Source of the DNA: Xanthobacteraceae bacterium
GTDB lineage: Bacteria > Pseudomonadota > Alphaproteobacteria > Rhizobiales > Xanthobacteraceae
Direction: 5' to 3'
Assembly (NCBI GenBank): GCA_019752575.1
Contig: JAIELW010000001.1
Location: 186,001 to 250,000, forward strand
Length of the DNA: 64,000 nt
Shown here: piece after piece, positions 9,161 through 22,904 of the stretch
Layout: each line of letters starts with the position of its first letter
How positions within the stretch are numbered: the first letter of the stretch is position 1
Translations under genes and position numbers: made by a program
The notes under the pieces: model-generated
What the model was told of the DNA's origin: nothing
The model's input: only the letters and a program-made list of their open reading frames with translations
Databases searched by the model: none

Positions 9161-9538
9161 TTATTTCTTGAAGCGCGCTTGGCCAGACTTTCCAGCAGGT
9201 GTTTTCAGCGTGACGCTTATCGTCGCGTTCGCGGCGATCGGCTTCTTGACCTCACCCTTAAGTACGTTCTCGCCTTCAACTGTGAGCGTAACCGTCTCTC
9301 GGTCGGCGCCCGCGACGACTAACGCGGATGCGGTGATACCTTTCGCGGAGATGGGTTTGTTGGACTCATCCAAAACATAGAAGGTCAGCGTCGTGCCAGA
9401 TGTCACGAATTCAAGATGAACGCCTGCAACGTCTTCGACAGGACCACCGTTCGGACCCTTTTGCGCACCATGTTTGTGCTGTGCGACGGCACTGACGGCG
9501 AGTGACAGCACGAGGCCTAAAGCGAGAAAAAACTTCAT
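9161..9538 (-). CDS. Exported small protein at the end of the czc operon
   Basis: The 125-residue protein begins with a signal peptide (cleavage near AVAQ about residue 20), followed by a His-rich stretch HKHGAQKGPNGGP and a beta-rich domain with a basic tail. It begins 3 bp after czcA on the same strand, so it is the last gene of czcCBA. Similar small periplasmic proteins accompany metal RND operons and may bind metal through the N-terminal histidines. That role is inferred from context and composition. Confidence 0.6.
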   Translation of the reverse strand: MKFFLALGLVLSLAVSAVAQHKHGAQKGPNGGPVEDVAGVHLEFVTSGTTLTFYVLDESNKPISAKGITASALVVAGADRETVTLTVEGENVLKGEVKKPIAANATISVTLKTPAGKSGQARFKK

Positions 9539-9541
9539 AAT

Positions 9542-13688
<4,147 letters not shown>

Positions 13689-13692
<4 letters not shown>

Positions 13693-14963
13693 TTTGTCCT
13701 CTCGTTATTCAGCCGGAAACCTAAACCGGTTAACCCCTCGATCGTTGCCAACGCCACATGGAAATTCATGAGCGCGTCTAGCTCGCGCACGGCCGTCTGT
13801 GTCGCAGCGCCCTGCATGTCGAGAAGTTCGAGCAAGGTAAACCGGCCTTGCTCGTAGCCTTCTTCCATCGACTGCACAGCTTGTTTGACGTTCGGGATTG
13901 CGCCCGCGCGCAGGATTTCTATTTCGCGCGCTGCGGCGATCATGTTTTCGTAAGCGCGCCCTAGCGTAAGAGTGAGTTGGCTGACCGCGATGGCAAATTC
14001 AGCCTCGACTTTTGCGCGCTGCTGGTCGGCTTCGATGATTCCACCCCTGTTTTGATCGAAGAGCGGAATGGGAATGGAAAGACCGATGCGAAATGCATCG
14101 TCTCGCGTCTCTCTCACATGACGCCAGGAAACCCCTGCCCGCAGATCGGGAATTGGCTTTAACCGAGCAATGAGTAGTTCGGCGTCACGTTGTGCGCGAA
14201 GCGCGGTGAAGCGAATGAGTTGCGGATTTTGTTGTAGCGCTTTCTGCAAAACATGGAATGGCTGCGGGCGGCCAATTCTGCCTAAATCCCCGACAACGCC
14301 CGGGAAGTCGGGGACGGTGCCGCCCATCAGCGTGGTGAGTTCGAGGCGAGCAATCGCGAGCGTGGCCCGCGCGCGTTCGCGCTCTGCCCGCACAAGATCA
14401 GCGGCGATCTGCGCGCGCGCAATTTCTGAGGGCGGCGATGCGCCAGCTTCCACGCGCTTTTGCAGGAGCGGCGTCAACCGTTGAAGCGCAGCAATCTGCT
14501 GATCGTAAATTGCAATACGGCGTTGCGCGGCGAGGACGCTGAAGTAGGCGATGGCTGTGTCGGACAATATCTCCAACCGGACGGCTTCGCGCTGCCAGCG
14601 ATAAGCCTCAAGTTCAGCCGATCCCGCTGCAACGCGAGCGGTCCGTTTGCCCCCTAGCTCGATAAGCTGGCTTAGCTGGAGTGTGTATTCTGCGGCTCCA
14701 GTTCCCCGATAGGGTCCCGTTCCAAAGACGTTGTCGGCTTCAAAAGAAATTTCGGGATTGGGAAGCACGCCCGCTTGAAGTTTGCGCCCGCCGGCCATTG
14801 CAATATCGCGCTCAGCTGCAGTGAGCCGCGGGTTTGCTTCCAAGGCGCGCTGCAACGCGCCAGTGAGCGTAAGATACCTCTTACTCTGACCAACAGCAGC
14901 ACTGACGAAGCTAAGAGCGCAAGCTACAGCCACGATGCACGTGGCTATGCGACGAAACGACAT
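13689..14963 (-). CDS. czcC: Outer-membrane efflux protein, CzcC type
   Basis: CzcC is the TolC-like outer-membrane channel of the Czc complex. The 424-residue protein has a signal peptide (cleavage near VGQ about residue 26) and the repeated long helices of the outer-membrane efflux family, with typical phrases such as EANPRLTAAERDI near residue 41 and EGYEQGRFTLLELLD near residue 368. It is the first gene of czcCBA and is translationally coupled to czcB. The upstream 50 bp separate it from a small metal-resistance-type exported protein in the same direction. Confidence 0.9.
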
Positions 14964-15014
14964 GTGAACGACCCAAATGACACCTCGCGCCTCTATGGAC
15001 GCGGCGAATTCAGC

Positions 15015-15380
15015 TTAGATCGAACGAATAGGGTAAGGGGATTCGAGTGATGGAACACGTGGCTCAAGCGAAGCAACTTCTAGCACAACTAGAGCACACC
15101 CTTCGGGCGCTGTAGGCATGAAGTCGATTGCGAGAGGCGCAATGGGTGAGCAACCGCAGCAGCTATGATTGTCAGCGCCAGAAACGGGATGATTATCCGT
15201 GCCGGACGCATCTTCGACATGCAAAACCATGCTGACTTCAGTTCCGCTCTTACCGTTGACGCCTTCGAAGTGGCTCATCGCGTGAGCAGACGACACGGTA
15301 AGAAACGCAAAAGCGCAAAGAACGACCACGAACCGGCTTAGAGCCGGCCAGCCTTTTTTAGCTGTAAATACGTGGAACAC
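15015..15380 (-). CDS. Small exported Cys/His-rich protein, CzcI/DUF2946-like
   Basis: The 121-residue protein has a signal-anchor segment (about residues 13-34, ending SSAHA) and a motif HSCCGCSP near residue 73 with adjacent histidines. The layout resembles small periplasmic proteins found first in czc-type operons. It lies 51 bp upstream of czcC on the same strand and is probably transcribed with it. A regulatory or metal-buffering role is inferred; the family call is tentative. Confidence 0.5.
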   Translation of the reverse strand: MFHVFTAKKGWPALSRFVVVLCAFAFLTVSSAHAMSHFEGVNGKSGTEVSMVLHVEDASGTDNHPVSGADNHSCCGCSPIAPLAIDFMPTAPEGCALVVLEVASLEPRVPSLESPYPIRSI

Positions 15381-15609
15381 TTGAATCTTCTAGCCCGTTT
15401 TGCGGTGCGATCTCTTTAAGTGCCGCCCTTCCCTGGGTCAAGGCAGAAGACTGTCGTCCCTGCCGCACGATACAGTGTCTCCTTGGAAACAAAGCAATCA
15501 TCGGCGCTTTTTCAACTGACGCGTAGTGGAACACGTTGTCATTGACTTTTAACACAAGCAGAAGCGAACTGGATGCTAACGATCGCATCGCAAAAATTGA
15601 GAACCGGCC

Positions 15610-16518
15610 ATGGGCGCAAACCACAATCACGTTGGGGATAAATCGAAGCAGAATGAGCGTGCGCTTTGGCTGGCCCTTATTCCGACAGCGCTCTTCATGC
15701 TCGCCGAGATCGTTGGAGCAATCGTCACCGGCAGTCTCGCGCTGCTTTCCGACGCGATGCATATGGCGACCGACGTGTTTGGTGTAGGGCTCGCGATCGT
15801 CGCTATACGTCTTGCTCGGCGACCCCCTGATCTCAAACGCACCTTTGGCTACGAACGCCTAGAAATCCTAGCGGCAAGCGCTAATGCGCTGATCCTGTTC
15901 GGTGTTGCGATTTATATTCTCTACGAAGCCTATCAGCGGTTGAACAACCCACCAGAAATTCAGTCTATCGGCATGCTTATCATTGCCGTGCTTGGGCTAG
16001 TCGTGAACGCCTTTTCGATGTGGATACTCTCCTCGGGCAAAGACGAGAGTTTGAACCTCAAAGGGGCTTATCTCGAAGTCTGGAGCGACTTTCTGGGCTC
16101 GCTTGGCGTAATCGCCGCTGCCATCGTCATTCGTCTTACCGGATGGACGATTGTTGACTCAATCGTAGCTGTCGCCATTGGCTTTTGGGTACTGCCGCGC
16201 ACGTGGATTCTTTTTCGCGATGCGGCAAATATCCTTCTGGAAGGCGTACCGAGCAACCTTGTGTTGGAGGATGTGCGTAAAGCTATTCTGACGGCTTCCG
16301 GTGTAACCGACGTGCACGATCTTCATGTTTGGGCGCTTACAGGCGGGCGTGTTTGCTTGACCGCGCACGTCGTCGCAGAGACACGAGCAAAGGATTACGA
16401 CGCACTTATCGCAGAGTTGAATGAGCTCTTGCAAAATCGTTTTTCGATTGGACACGTGACAATTCAATATGAACGTGTCCCATGTGCAGATGCGAAGGCC
16501 GGCCATCGTTTTCTTTAG
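15610..16518 (+). CDS. czcD: Cation diffusion facilitator, CzcD type
   Basis: CDF proteins exchange cytosolic Zn/Co/Cd for protons at the inner membrane. The 302-residue protein has an N-terminal His stretch (NHNHVGDK), six membrane helices and a C-terminal cytoplasmic metal-binding domain containing DVHDLHVWALTGG (about residues 234-246). The membrane site motifs are LSDAMHMATD in helix II and EVWSDFLGS in helix V. It diverges from the czc operon across 229 bp, where I see TTGACT at 15541 but no convincing metal operator. Confidence 0.9.
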   Translation: MGANHNHVGDKSKQNERALWLALIPTALFMLAEIVGAIVTGSLALLSDAMHMATDVFGVGLAIVAIRLARRPPDLKRTFGYERLEILAASANALILFGVAIYILYEAYQRLNNPPEIQSIGMLIIAVLGLVVNAFSMWILSSGKDESLNLKGAYLEVWSDFLGSLGVIAAAIVIRLTGWTIVDSIVAVAIGFWVLPRTWILFRDAANILLEGVPSNLVLEDVRKAILTASGVTDVHDLHVWALTGGRVCLTAHVVAETRAKDYDALIAELNELLQNRFSIGHVTIQYERVPCADAKAGHRFL

Positions 16519-16644
16519 GCCGAGCGATAACATTGCGGCAAGAGTGAGCCCCTGATCTTAATTTATTTCGCGGTGTGAGGCTTGAACGACATTGCGCCCT
16601 CGTTTACGCGAGTACATCGTCAATTGAACATAACGCAGGTTCAC

Positions 16645-17277
16645 ATGAATGCGCAGCGGCTTAAATTCATCGACATAAGCGCGGCACAACTCATCAGAAA
16701 GTTTGCGCTGGCGCTGATAATTATCGTAGGCGCTGCGTTCGCGGCGATTAGCGACTCGATCTGGGAGAGCCATTCTATAGGAAGAGAGCTGATCGAATTC
16801 TTCGGCCTGCTTATGATCGTCGCATGCATCGTGGTTAGGATTTTCTGCTCGCTTTATATCGGAGGCAGAAAAATAAGCTCCCTGGTCGTTACCGGCCCTT
16901 ACTCGATCTGCCGAAACCCTCTTTATGCGGCCTCTATCATCGCTGCGATTGGGATTGGCGCGCAGCAAGGCAGCATCGCGCTAGGGCTTATGACAGGCGG
17001 TGTGGTTACAATCGTATTTTACCTGCTAGTTCTCCGTGAGGAACAACTACTTTCACAGCTTCATGGCGTCGAATTTGAACTTTACCGACAGCGTGTACCA
17101 AGATTCATCCCTGATTTCTCGCTCTGGCGGGACGTAAAGAAAATCGAGATAGAGCCACGTTACGCGCTAACGACAGCGCTGGACGGGTGTGTGATTTTGC
17201 TATGGCTACCAGTTGCGGAGGCGCTTGAGCATATGCACGAGGCTGGCTTCTTTCCTGTGCTCTTGCGTCTCCCATGA
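16645..17277 (+). CDS. ICMT/PEMT-family membrane methyltransferase
   Basis: The protein (about 210 residues from ATG 16645; a longer start at 16582 is possible) has about five membrane helices and the family signature YSICRNPLYAAS near the middle, followed by LREEQLLSQLHG and YRQRVPRFIPDF. These are the SAM-binding hallmarks of the isoprenylcysteine carboxyl methyltransferase / phospholipid methyltransferase superfamily. Members are frequent in bacterial metal-resistance islands, but their substrate there is unknown. It is 126 bp downstream of czcD. Two relatives occur on element 2. Confidence 0.75.
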   Translation: MNAQRLKFIDISAAQLIRKFALALIIIVGAAFAAISDSIWESHSIGRELIEFFGLLMIVACIVVRIFCSLYIGGRKISSLVVTGPYSICRNPLYAASIIAAIGIGAQQGSIALGLMTGGVVTIVFYLLVLREEQLLSQLHGVEFELYRQRVPRFIPDFSLWRDVKKIEIEPRYALTTALDGCVILLWLPVAEALEHMHEAGFFPVLLRLP

Positions 17278-17354
17278 ATGCGATAGAACTCCATGATCGC
17301 GGCTCACATCTGACCCGTTGACAGACCATATGCTCTAGCCTGCGGAAAATTATT

Positions 17355-17720
17355 ATGATAATCAGCCAAATGGCCGTTTTTCGCATCGTGTTTGGGACAC
17401 GCGTTCTCGGGCGAGTTGCGTTATTGCTCGTGGCGATTTGCTTTTTCGTCACGAACGTTGCCCATGCTGCAAGCCATGACCATTCGCTCTTTTCGACTGT
17501 TTCTGGCGAGCAAACGTTTTGGGAAAATACGTCGCACAGCGACATCGATGCCGAGCGCCATCTTTCAGAGGCACGGCACTGCCACGGCTGTTTTCTGAGC
17601 CTGCTTCCGCAAATTGAGCAGCTCGAACACATCTTTAAGAGATCCCAGCTTTTCTATTCGCCGTTGCCGACGAGTGAGGCCTACGTCCTTCGCTCGTTTG
17701 ATGCACCGCCTCCAAAGTAA
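17355..17720 (+). CDS. Small exported His/Cys protein, DUF2946-like
   Basis: The 121-residue protein has a signal peptide (about residues 15-42, ending VAHAA), then HDHS and a CHGCF motif near residue 75, and a Pro-rich end. It resembles the 15015-15380 protein in layout: a membrane-targeting head followed by a histidine patch and one CxxC. It lies in the metal cargo block and may sense or buffer metal in the periplasm. Family and function tentative. Confidence 0.45.
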   Translation: MIISQMAVFRIVFGTRVLGRVALLLVAICFFVTNVAHAASHDHSLFSTVSGEQTFWENTSHSDIDAERHLSEARHCHGCFLSLLPQIEQLEHIFKRSQLFYSPLPTSEAYVLRSFDAPPPK

Positions 17721-18422
17721 TCGACACAGCAACACGCTTGCCAGCGGCCGCACGTTTACCAACGTAGCTGCCTGAGCTTCGCTTTCTCAATCATTTTGAG
17801 ATCGCGAACACAATGCGTAGTCCGCAATCGCCAGGGTCGCTTGCGAAACGCTGAACGTTGTCCGCGCGCATTCGCCCGCCTGAGCGAACGGCGCCCCCTC
17901 TACCGCTCGGAGGCATGAGAAAATATGTCAAAGCGAACCGTCAAAAAGAATCTCAAATACATTTTGCTCGCGATCGTCGTCTTCGGACCGATCGTCTATT
18001 TCGCGCCTTACATCGCGATTATTTATGCCTTGTTCGGCGCTTATGATGTTTCGAGGAACACCGATCTGGATAGCTTTGTGATCCAGCGCTATTTCCTCGG
18101 AAACGGTATTTTGACGTGGGTGCTATCGCCCTTTAACGCACTGCTCGATCTGATGGCGCTCCCCTTCATCAACAGGGGCGTCTATCGATTGGAGGACTTA
18201 CCTGCCGGTCATCGCGCGGAAGTCGAACGTCTCATAGACATTTCGGCCAGTGAAAACCTCGTTGCCCGGCTTGAAGAAAAAGCTAAAGAATTTCCCCGCA
18301 CCATGATCTTCTTCAAATGGTACGGAAAGAACGTCGATACGATCTGAAGTGGACCCGGTCGTTAGGACCACTCCGGGCGGTTTGTTAATTGGAAGTCAGG
18401 CCGTTCCTCTCCTCTGACCTTC

Positions 18423-19364
18423 TCAAGCTATCATCATCTGTGGTTGTTGCGGCTGTGGGCATGTGGGCAACGCGCCAGCGTTGTCCAAGCGCAGCGTCAT
18501 GTCCACAGCCTTGCCGTCGAGGCAGCCGGTAATGCCCGCGCGCCACACCGCCATGGGCGTGCGGTGCTCGAGCGCCATATGCGGCCGACGGGTGTTGTAG
18601 AAGGCGACCCATGAAGCGATGCCGAGTTTGGCCTCGCGGCCGTCGGCGTAGCCCTTGAGGTAGATGTCCTCGTACTTCAACGAGCGCCACAGCCGCTCGA
18701 TGAACACGTTGTCCATCCAGCGGCCGCGCCCATCCATCGAGATGCGCACGCCGGCCTTGATCAGCACGCCGGTGAAGTCGCCGCCGGTGAACTGGCTGCC
18801 CTGGTCGGTGTTGAAGATCTCGGGCTTGCCGAAGCGCGCCAGCGCCTCCTCCAGAGCCTCGACACAGAACGAGGCGTCCATGGTGTTGCTGAGCCGCCAG
18901 CTCAGCACCGCCCGGCTCGCCCAATCCATGATCGCCACCAGGTACAGAAAGCCCCGGCCGATCGGGAGGTAGGTGATGTCGGCCGCCCACACCTGGTTGG
19001 GCCGGTCGATCACCAGATCGCGTAGCAGATACGGGTAGATTTTGTGGCCCGGCGCCGGCTTGGTCGTGCGTGGCTTGGGACCCAGGGCCGCGATCCCCAT
19101 CTTGCGCATCAGCCGCTGCACGCGCTTGCGATTGAGGGCATAACCTTCGTCCCGCAGCATCCGCGCCAGACGCCGCGAGCCCAGGAACGGCCACTGCGTG
19201 AACAGCTCGTCGAGCCGGCGCATCACGCCCAGCTCGTTGTCGTTGGCTGGCCGACGCTCGTAGTACACGCCCGACCGGGCGATCCCGAGCAACTGGCACT
19301 GCCGGCGGATCGACAGCTCGCCATGGTCACGATCGAGCATGGCTCGCCGGTCCGGGACGCTCAT
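18423..19364 (-). CDS. IS3-family transposase OrfB (DDE integrase core)
   Basis: The 313-residue protein has an HTH_21 segment (about 40-95) and an rve/DDE catalytic core. The catalytic residues are Asp in WAADITYLP, Asp in FNTDQGSQF, and Glu in [12 protein letters not shown], followed by the [13 protein letters not shown] segment. Its ATG overlaps the OrfA stop as ATGA, so it is made by coupling or by -1 frameshifting; the T6 run in OrfA at 19386 region (GATTTTTTAG on the minus strand) is a possible slip site. It ends at the left terminal repeat. Confidence 0.93.
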   Translation of the reverse strand: MSVPDRRAMLDRDHGELSIRRQCQLLGIARSGVYYERRPANDNELGVMRRLDELFTQWPFLGSRRLARMLRDEGYALNRKRVQRLMRKMGIAALGPKPRTTKPAPGHKIYPYLLRDLVIDRPNQVWAADITYLPIGRGFLYLVAIMDWASRAVLSWRLSNTMDASFCVEALEEALARFGKPEIFNTDQGSQFTGGDFTGVLIKAGVRISMDGRGRWMDNVFIERLWRSLKYEDIYLKGYADGREAKLGIASWVAFYNTRRPHMALEHRTPMAVWRAGITGCLDGKAVDMTLRLDNAGALPTCPQPQQPQMMIA

Positions 19365-19645
19365 CTCCCGGACCTCCGCGCTAAAAAATCCCGCTCCACG
19401 ATCAGCTCGCCGATCTTCGCGTGCAGCCGCTCGATCTCCCGCTCGCGATCGGGCGCGATCCCACTCCCGCTCTCGAAGGCCTTCTCTGCCTGATCCTGAA
19501 GCTGCTTCTTCCAGGCGTAGATCTGATTGGGATGAACTTGGTAGCGCTGGGCCAGGTCGGCCACCGTCGCCTGCTCGCGCAACGCCTCCAAGGCGATCTT
19601 CGCCTTCAGCGACGCATCGATCTTCCGTCTCGTCTTCTGTCTCAT
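19361..19645 (-). CDS. IS3-family transposase OrfA (HTH)
   Basis: The 94-residue protein has the transposase_8 helix-turn-helix ([19 protein letters not shown]... with [11 protein letters not shown]) and a leucine-zipper-like C-terminal helix ([16 protein letters not shown]). It binds the IS ends and forms OrfAB by frameshift. The last codons overlap OrfB. It starts 73 bp inside the right terminal repeat. Confidence 0.92.
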   Translation of the reverse strand: MRQKTRRKIDASLKAKIALEALREQATVADLAQRYQVHPNQIYAWKKQLQDQAEKAFESGSGIAPDREREIERLHAKIGELIVERDFLARRSGR

Positions 19646-20126
19646 CGTCCGCTCCGTCTAATACGGAACGGCCTCTTCTCCAACTACACCCCTGGTCCTA
19701 ATTTCCGGGTCCACTTCAATCATCGACGTTCCGGCTTTTCACGAAAAGTGGAAATACATTCAGACCATCGGCGTTTCGGTCTTCAATAAAAAGGTATCAA
19801 CGTCGCGGCATTTTGGGCCTTTACGCGCAACGTTTCGCGTTCTCTACAACTTGAACGACATCGAGGATAAGTCCGCTTATATCGTCGTTGGTAACACGAC
19901 GAGCTATTGGTCAGAAAACAAGCTTTTCATCTTCGATGACACGCTCATGCATCAGTCCATCAATGGCACCGACAGGACGCGCTATTGCCTCTTCGTGGAC
20001 ATGGTGCGCCCGGCTCCATTTACTGCACCTTTTGTCGCTATCGTAAAAATCATTCGTTTTTTCGCACGCGGTTTTAACTCGGTCTTTTACAAGAACTGGA
20101 TTGTGCTGAAGAAAGAAGCATAGCAC

Positions 20127-20462
20127 GTGCAGTATTGGGAACGCTTCCTTGCGATCAGTTTGATCTGCGTACTGATGAGCGCGTGCTCGCACATCTCACC
20201 AACTGCTGAGAACTATGAAGACATCCCGGCAACGCAGTTTAATTACCAGAACGCTGTGTATCGTGCTTACGACGTTCCAGCTTCAGGAATGCTTTTACTT
20301 TCCCGAGAACGGGAAAGTGGAAGCACCCAAGATCAGCACGACATCGACGCGGCTGCCCGCACATATTTTTCTGTGATCGGGCGGTCTCAATGTCTTATTC
20401 TAGGAATAGAAGAGAAGGGTTCATACCGATGGGAGATAAAATACAGCTGTAAGACGCTATGA
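20127..20462 (+). CDS. Putative lipoprotein, 111 residues
   Basis: The frame opens at GTG 20127, 3 bp after the LpxO-like stop. A short hydrophobic signal ends in the lipobox LMSAC near residue 20, so the mature protein should be lipid-anchored. The rest is polar with two late cysteines. I do not recognise the family. It was probably co-transcribed with the now broken hydroxylase gene, which suggests an envelope role. Confidence 0.5.
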   Translation: MQYWERFLAISLICVLMSACSHISPTAENYEDIPATQFNYQNAVYRAYDVPASGMLLLSRERESGSTQDQHDIDAAARTYFSVIGRSQCLILGIEEKGSYRWEIKYSCKTL

Positions 20463-20483
20463 GTTTTTTTAGAGGATGTTCCT

Positions 20484-20681
20484 ATGGAAAAACCAAGTGA
20501 TGAAAATTTGGATAGATCCGGATTGCTTAGCACACTGATTCGTGAACTGACCGATGTGGTCGAATTGGCTGCCTTGTTGAACTGTGCCGATCTAGTGCAA
20601 CGGCTGAAAGACGCACATGTTGAAGCCAATAGACTTTATACGGAAGCTCTTTTGGAGAAGCGCTTTCGAGAGCGCGGTTGA
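20484..20681 (+). CDS. Small hypothetical protein, 65 residues
   Basis: An ATG 13 bp after an AGAGGA stretch opens a 65-residue acidic, helix-rich protein (DVVELAALLNCADLVQRLKDAH). No family is recognised. It converges with the P1B-ATPase gene, leaving 24 bp between the stops. Confidence 0.4.
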   Translation: MEKPSDENLDRSGLLSTLIRELTDVVELAALLNCADLVQRLKDAHVEANRLYTEALLEKRFRERG

Positions 20682-20705
20682 TTTGTATCTGAGCAGGGAT
20701 GCAAC

Positions 20706-22841
20706 TTATCCTGACGCGACGCCGCTAAGGAGCCGCATCGCATTTGCGGTTACCAATACGGTGGCACCTGTGTCGGCCAATATCGCGGGCCATAGGCCCG
20801 TGATCCCCATCACGGTGGTTGCGAGAAACACGGCCTTCAAGGTCAGCGCAATCGCGATGTTCTGGCGGATATTGCTAATGGTGCGTCTCGAAAGATCGAC
20901 CATGTTGGCGACGTCGGCCACCCGGCCATGAAGCACGGCGGCGTCAGCGGTCTCGAGCGCCACATCAGTACCACCCCCCATCGCGATGCCAACATCGGCG
21001 GCCGCAAGTGCAGGCGCATCGTTGATGCCGTCGCCCACTTTGCCGACAACTTCGCCTGATTTTTGAAGTTCGGCCACGATAGCCATCTTGTCTTGTGGTA
21101 GGAGTTCGCCGCGCGGTTCAATCCCAAGCGTCTGACCGATTGCATGGGCCGTGCGTTTGTTGTCGCCCGTCAGCATCAAGGTTTTGATGCCGAGTTCTTT
21201 AAGCGCCTGGAGTCCGACCTGGGCATCTTCGCGTGGCTCGTCGCGCATCGCGATCAGACCTGCGACCTTGTTACCTGCTACCAGCACAGAAACTGTTTTG
21301 CCTTCATCGTTCAGAGAAACGATGCGAGATTTCTGTTCGTCCGTAAGTTCTGCATATTCCGCTGCCGATTGCGGAGAGCCGAGGAACACGGTATCGCCGC
21401 CGACTTTCGCGTTCACGCCTTTGCCTGAAATGGCTTTCGCATCCGACGCTGGCGGAATTGGCGCGCTGTCGGTTTTAGCACGGCTCAAGATCGCAAGTGC
21501 CAAAGGATGCGAAGACCCCAATTCCACGGAGGCGGCAAGAGAAAGAACGCGGCGTTCGCCAACGCTTCCCGCAATCACATCCGTGACCACAGGCTTGCCC
21601 TCCGTAAGCGTGCCCGTTTTGTCGAACGCAATCGTGGTGAGGCTTCCCAGTTGCTCAAGTACAGCACCGCCTTTGAGCAGCAATCCACGACGTGCGCCAG
21701 CAGAGAGCGCTGACGCGATTGCGGCGGGCGTCGAAATCACAAGCGCACAGGGGCAGCCGATCAGAAGAACGGCCAAGCCTTTGTAAACCCACTCGCTCCA
21801 ACCGCCGAAACCAAAGAGCGGCGGCAGTATCGCGACTGCTGCCGCGAAAACGACAACGGCAGGCGTGTAATACTTCGAAAAGCGGTCGATGAATCGCTCG
21901 GTCGGGGCTTTGCTTTCCTGTGCCTCCTCAACCAAACGAATGACCCTCGTAATCGTGTTGTCGTTAGCCGCCGCCGTGACGTTGATAGTCAATGCGGCTT
22001 CGCCGTTGATCGTACCTGCGAATACCGCATCATCGGTACGCTTGCGTTTGGGGACACTCTCGCCGGTCACTGGCGCTTCGTTCACTTCCGACTCGCCTTC
22101 GACGATCACGCCGTCTGCGGCGATACGGTCCCCTGGCCGGACCAGGAGTTTCTCACCGACCTTCAGTTCGGATGCAGACACTTCTTTTGTCTGACCATTC
22201 TCGATCAGCAAGGCAGTTTTGGGAATGAGATCGCTCAAACCCTGGATGCTGGCGCGTGCACGCGAGGCCGCGACGCCCTCCAGCATCTCGCCCACCAAAA
22301 ACAGGAACACGACCATAGCCGCTTCTTCGGTCGCGCCGATCACGACTGCACCGACCGCAGCAATCGTCATCAGCCCTTCGATCGAAAACGGCATCCCGAT
22401 ACGCGTAGCGTTGAAGGCGCGTCTTGCGATCGGGACGAGACCGATGCCGAGCGCACCCAAAAAAGCGGTGCTTTCAAACGCCGGAAATACTTTGCCGATA
22501 CCGTATGCAGCGACCAGAGCTATGCCGCACGCACCGGTCAGCAATGCGCGGTTGCTTTTCCACCATGAGCTGGGCCCGTGTTCGACGTGCGAGTGCGGTT
22601 CTTTTCGGCCTGCGCGCTCGGGCTTCGCCTTGTAACCAAGCCTGTTCACGGCATCCGCAACCGCAATTAAATCCGTTTGCGGCTGATGGCCGATGCTCAT
22701 CGCGCCCGTGGTCACGCTGATGCTCACGTCCTGCACGCCCTCGATACGGCGTACCGCCGCTTCGACTTTCGCGCCGCAGGCCGCGCAGTCCATACCTTCA
22801 ACCCGGAAACGGGCGGTTAGCTGATCGCTCACGGTTCCCAT
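20706..22841 (-). CDS. zntA: P1B-type heavy-metal ATPase (Zn/Cd/Pb type)
   Basis: This pump uses ATP to export divalent soft metals from the cytosol. The 711-residue protein has one N-terminal HMA domain with GMDCAACGAK (Cys19, Cys22), eight membrane helices, the transport motif CPCALVIS, the phosphorylation site DKTGTLTEG, the nucleotide-domain SSHPLA motif, and GDGINDAPALAAADVG. The CPC and HMA patterns fit the Zn/Cd/Pb subgroup. It diverges from a MerR regulator with a classic MerR promoter in the 63-bp gap. The exact metal is inferred. Confidence 0.93.
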   Translation of the reverse strand: MGTVSDQLTARFRVEGMDCAACGAKVEAAVRRIEGVQDVSISVTTGAMSIGHQPQTDLIAVADAVNRLGYKAKPERAGRKEPHSHVEHGPSSWWKSNRALLTGACGIALVAAYGIGKVFPAFESTAFLGALGIGLVPIARRAFNATRIGMPFSIEGLMTIAAVGAVVIGATEEAAMVVFLFLVGEMLEGVAASRARASIQGLSDLIPKTALLIENGQTKEVSASELKVGEKLLVRPGDRIAADGVIVEGESEVNEAPVTGESVPKRKRTDDAVFAGTINGEAALTINVTAAANDNTITRVIRLVEEAQESKAPTERFIDRFSKYYTPAVVVFAAAVAILPPLFGFGGWSEWVYKGLAVLLIGCPCALVISTPAAIASALSAGARRGLLLKGGAVLEQLGSLTTIAFDKTGTLTEGKPVVTDVIAGSVGERRVLSLAASVELGSSHPLALAILSRAKTDSAPIPPASDAKAISGKGVNAKVGGDTVFLGSPQSAAEYAELTDEQKSRIVSLNDEGKTVSVLVAGNKVAGLIAMRDEPREDAQVGLQALKELGIKTLMLTGDNKRTAHAIGQTLGIEPRGELLPQDKMAIVAELQKSGEVVGKVGDGINDAPALAAADVGIAMGGGTDVALETADAAVLHGRVADVANMVDLSRRTISNIRQNIAIALTLKAVFLATTVMGITGLWPAILADTGATVLVTANAMRLLSGVASG

Positions 22842-22865
22842 TCGCTCTTTTTTATTGCGATTTCG

Positions 22866-22896
22866 ACCCTACATCCTCTAACGACTAGAGGATCAA
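22866..22896 (-). promoter_or_regulatory. MerR-type promoter/operator for the metal ATPase
   Basis: On the minus strand TTGATC (-35) and TAGGGT (-10) are separated by 19 bp, the overlong spacing typical of MerR-activated promoters. The spacer holds a perfect inverted repeat ATCCTCTA-GTCGT-TAGAGGAT (22873-22893), as expected for a CadR/PbrR/ZntR operator. Confidence 0.85.
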
Positions 22897-22904
22897 GAGG
22901 GACC

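Larger units (their letters stand above)
18345..19718 (-). mobile_element. IS3-family insertion sequence (1374 bp)
   Basis: The ends are inverted repeats: TGAAGTGGACCCGG at the left edge and its complement CCGGGTCCACTTCA at the right edge, each followed inward by a TTAGGACC-type match. The target duplication is 3 bp, ATC (18342-18344 and 19719-19721). It encodes OrfA and OrfB in the usual overlapping arrangement on the minus strand and looks intact, so insertion is probably recent. Confidence 0.92.
17925..20123 (+). pseudogene. LpxO-like aspartyl/asparaginyl beta-hydroxylase, split by an IS
   Basis: Two fragments flank the IS: 17925-18347 (N-terminal membrane helix, then a soluble region) and 19719-20123. 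Removing the IS and one copy of ATC restores a single frame reading ...NVDTIIDVPAFHEKW. The second half has SENKLFIFDDTLMHQSINGTDRTRYCLFVDM, the C-terminal iron/2-oxoglutarate histidine region typical of LpxO and aspartyl beta-hydroxylases. LpxO hydroxylates lipid A acyl chains in Salmonella. The gene should be inactive as it stands. Confidence 0.75.

Noticed and set aside
18385-19299. Long Arg/Ala-rich minus-strand reading frame across the IS
   Set aside because: It is an out-of-frame shadow of the IS3 OrfB gene with low-complexity composition.
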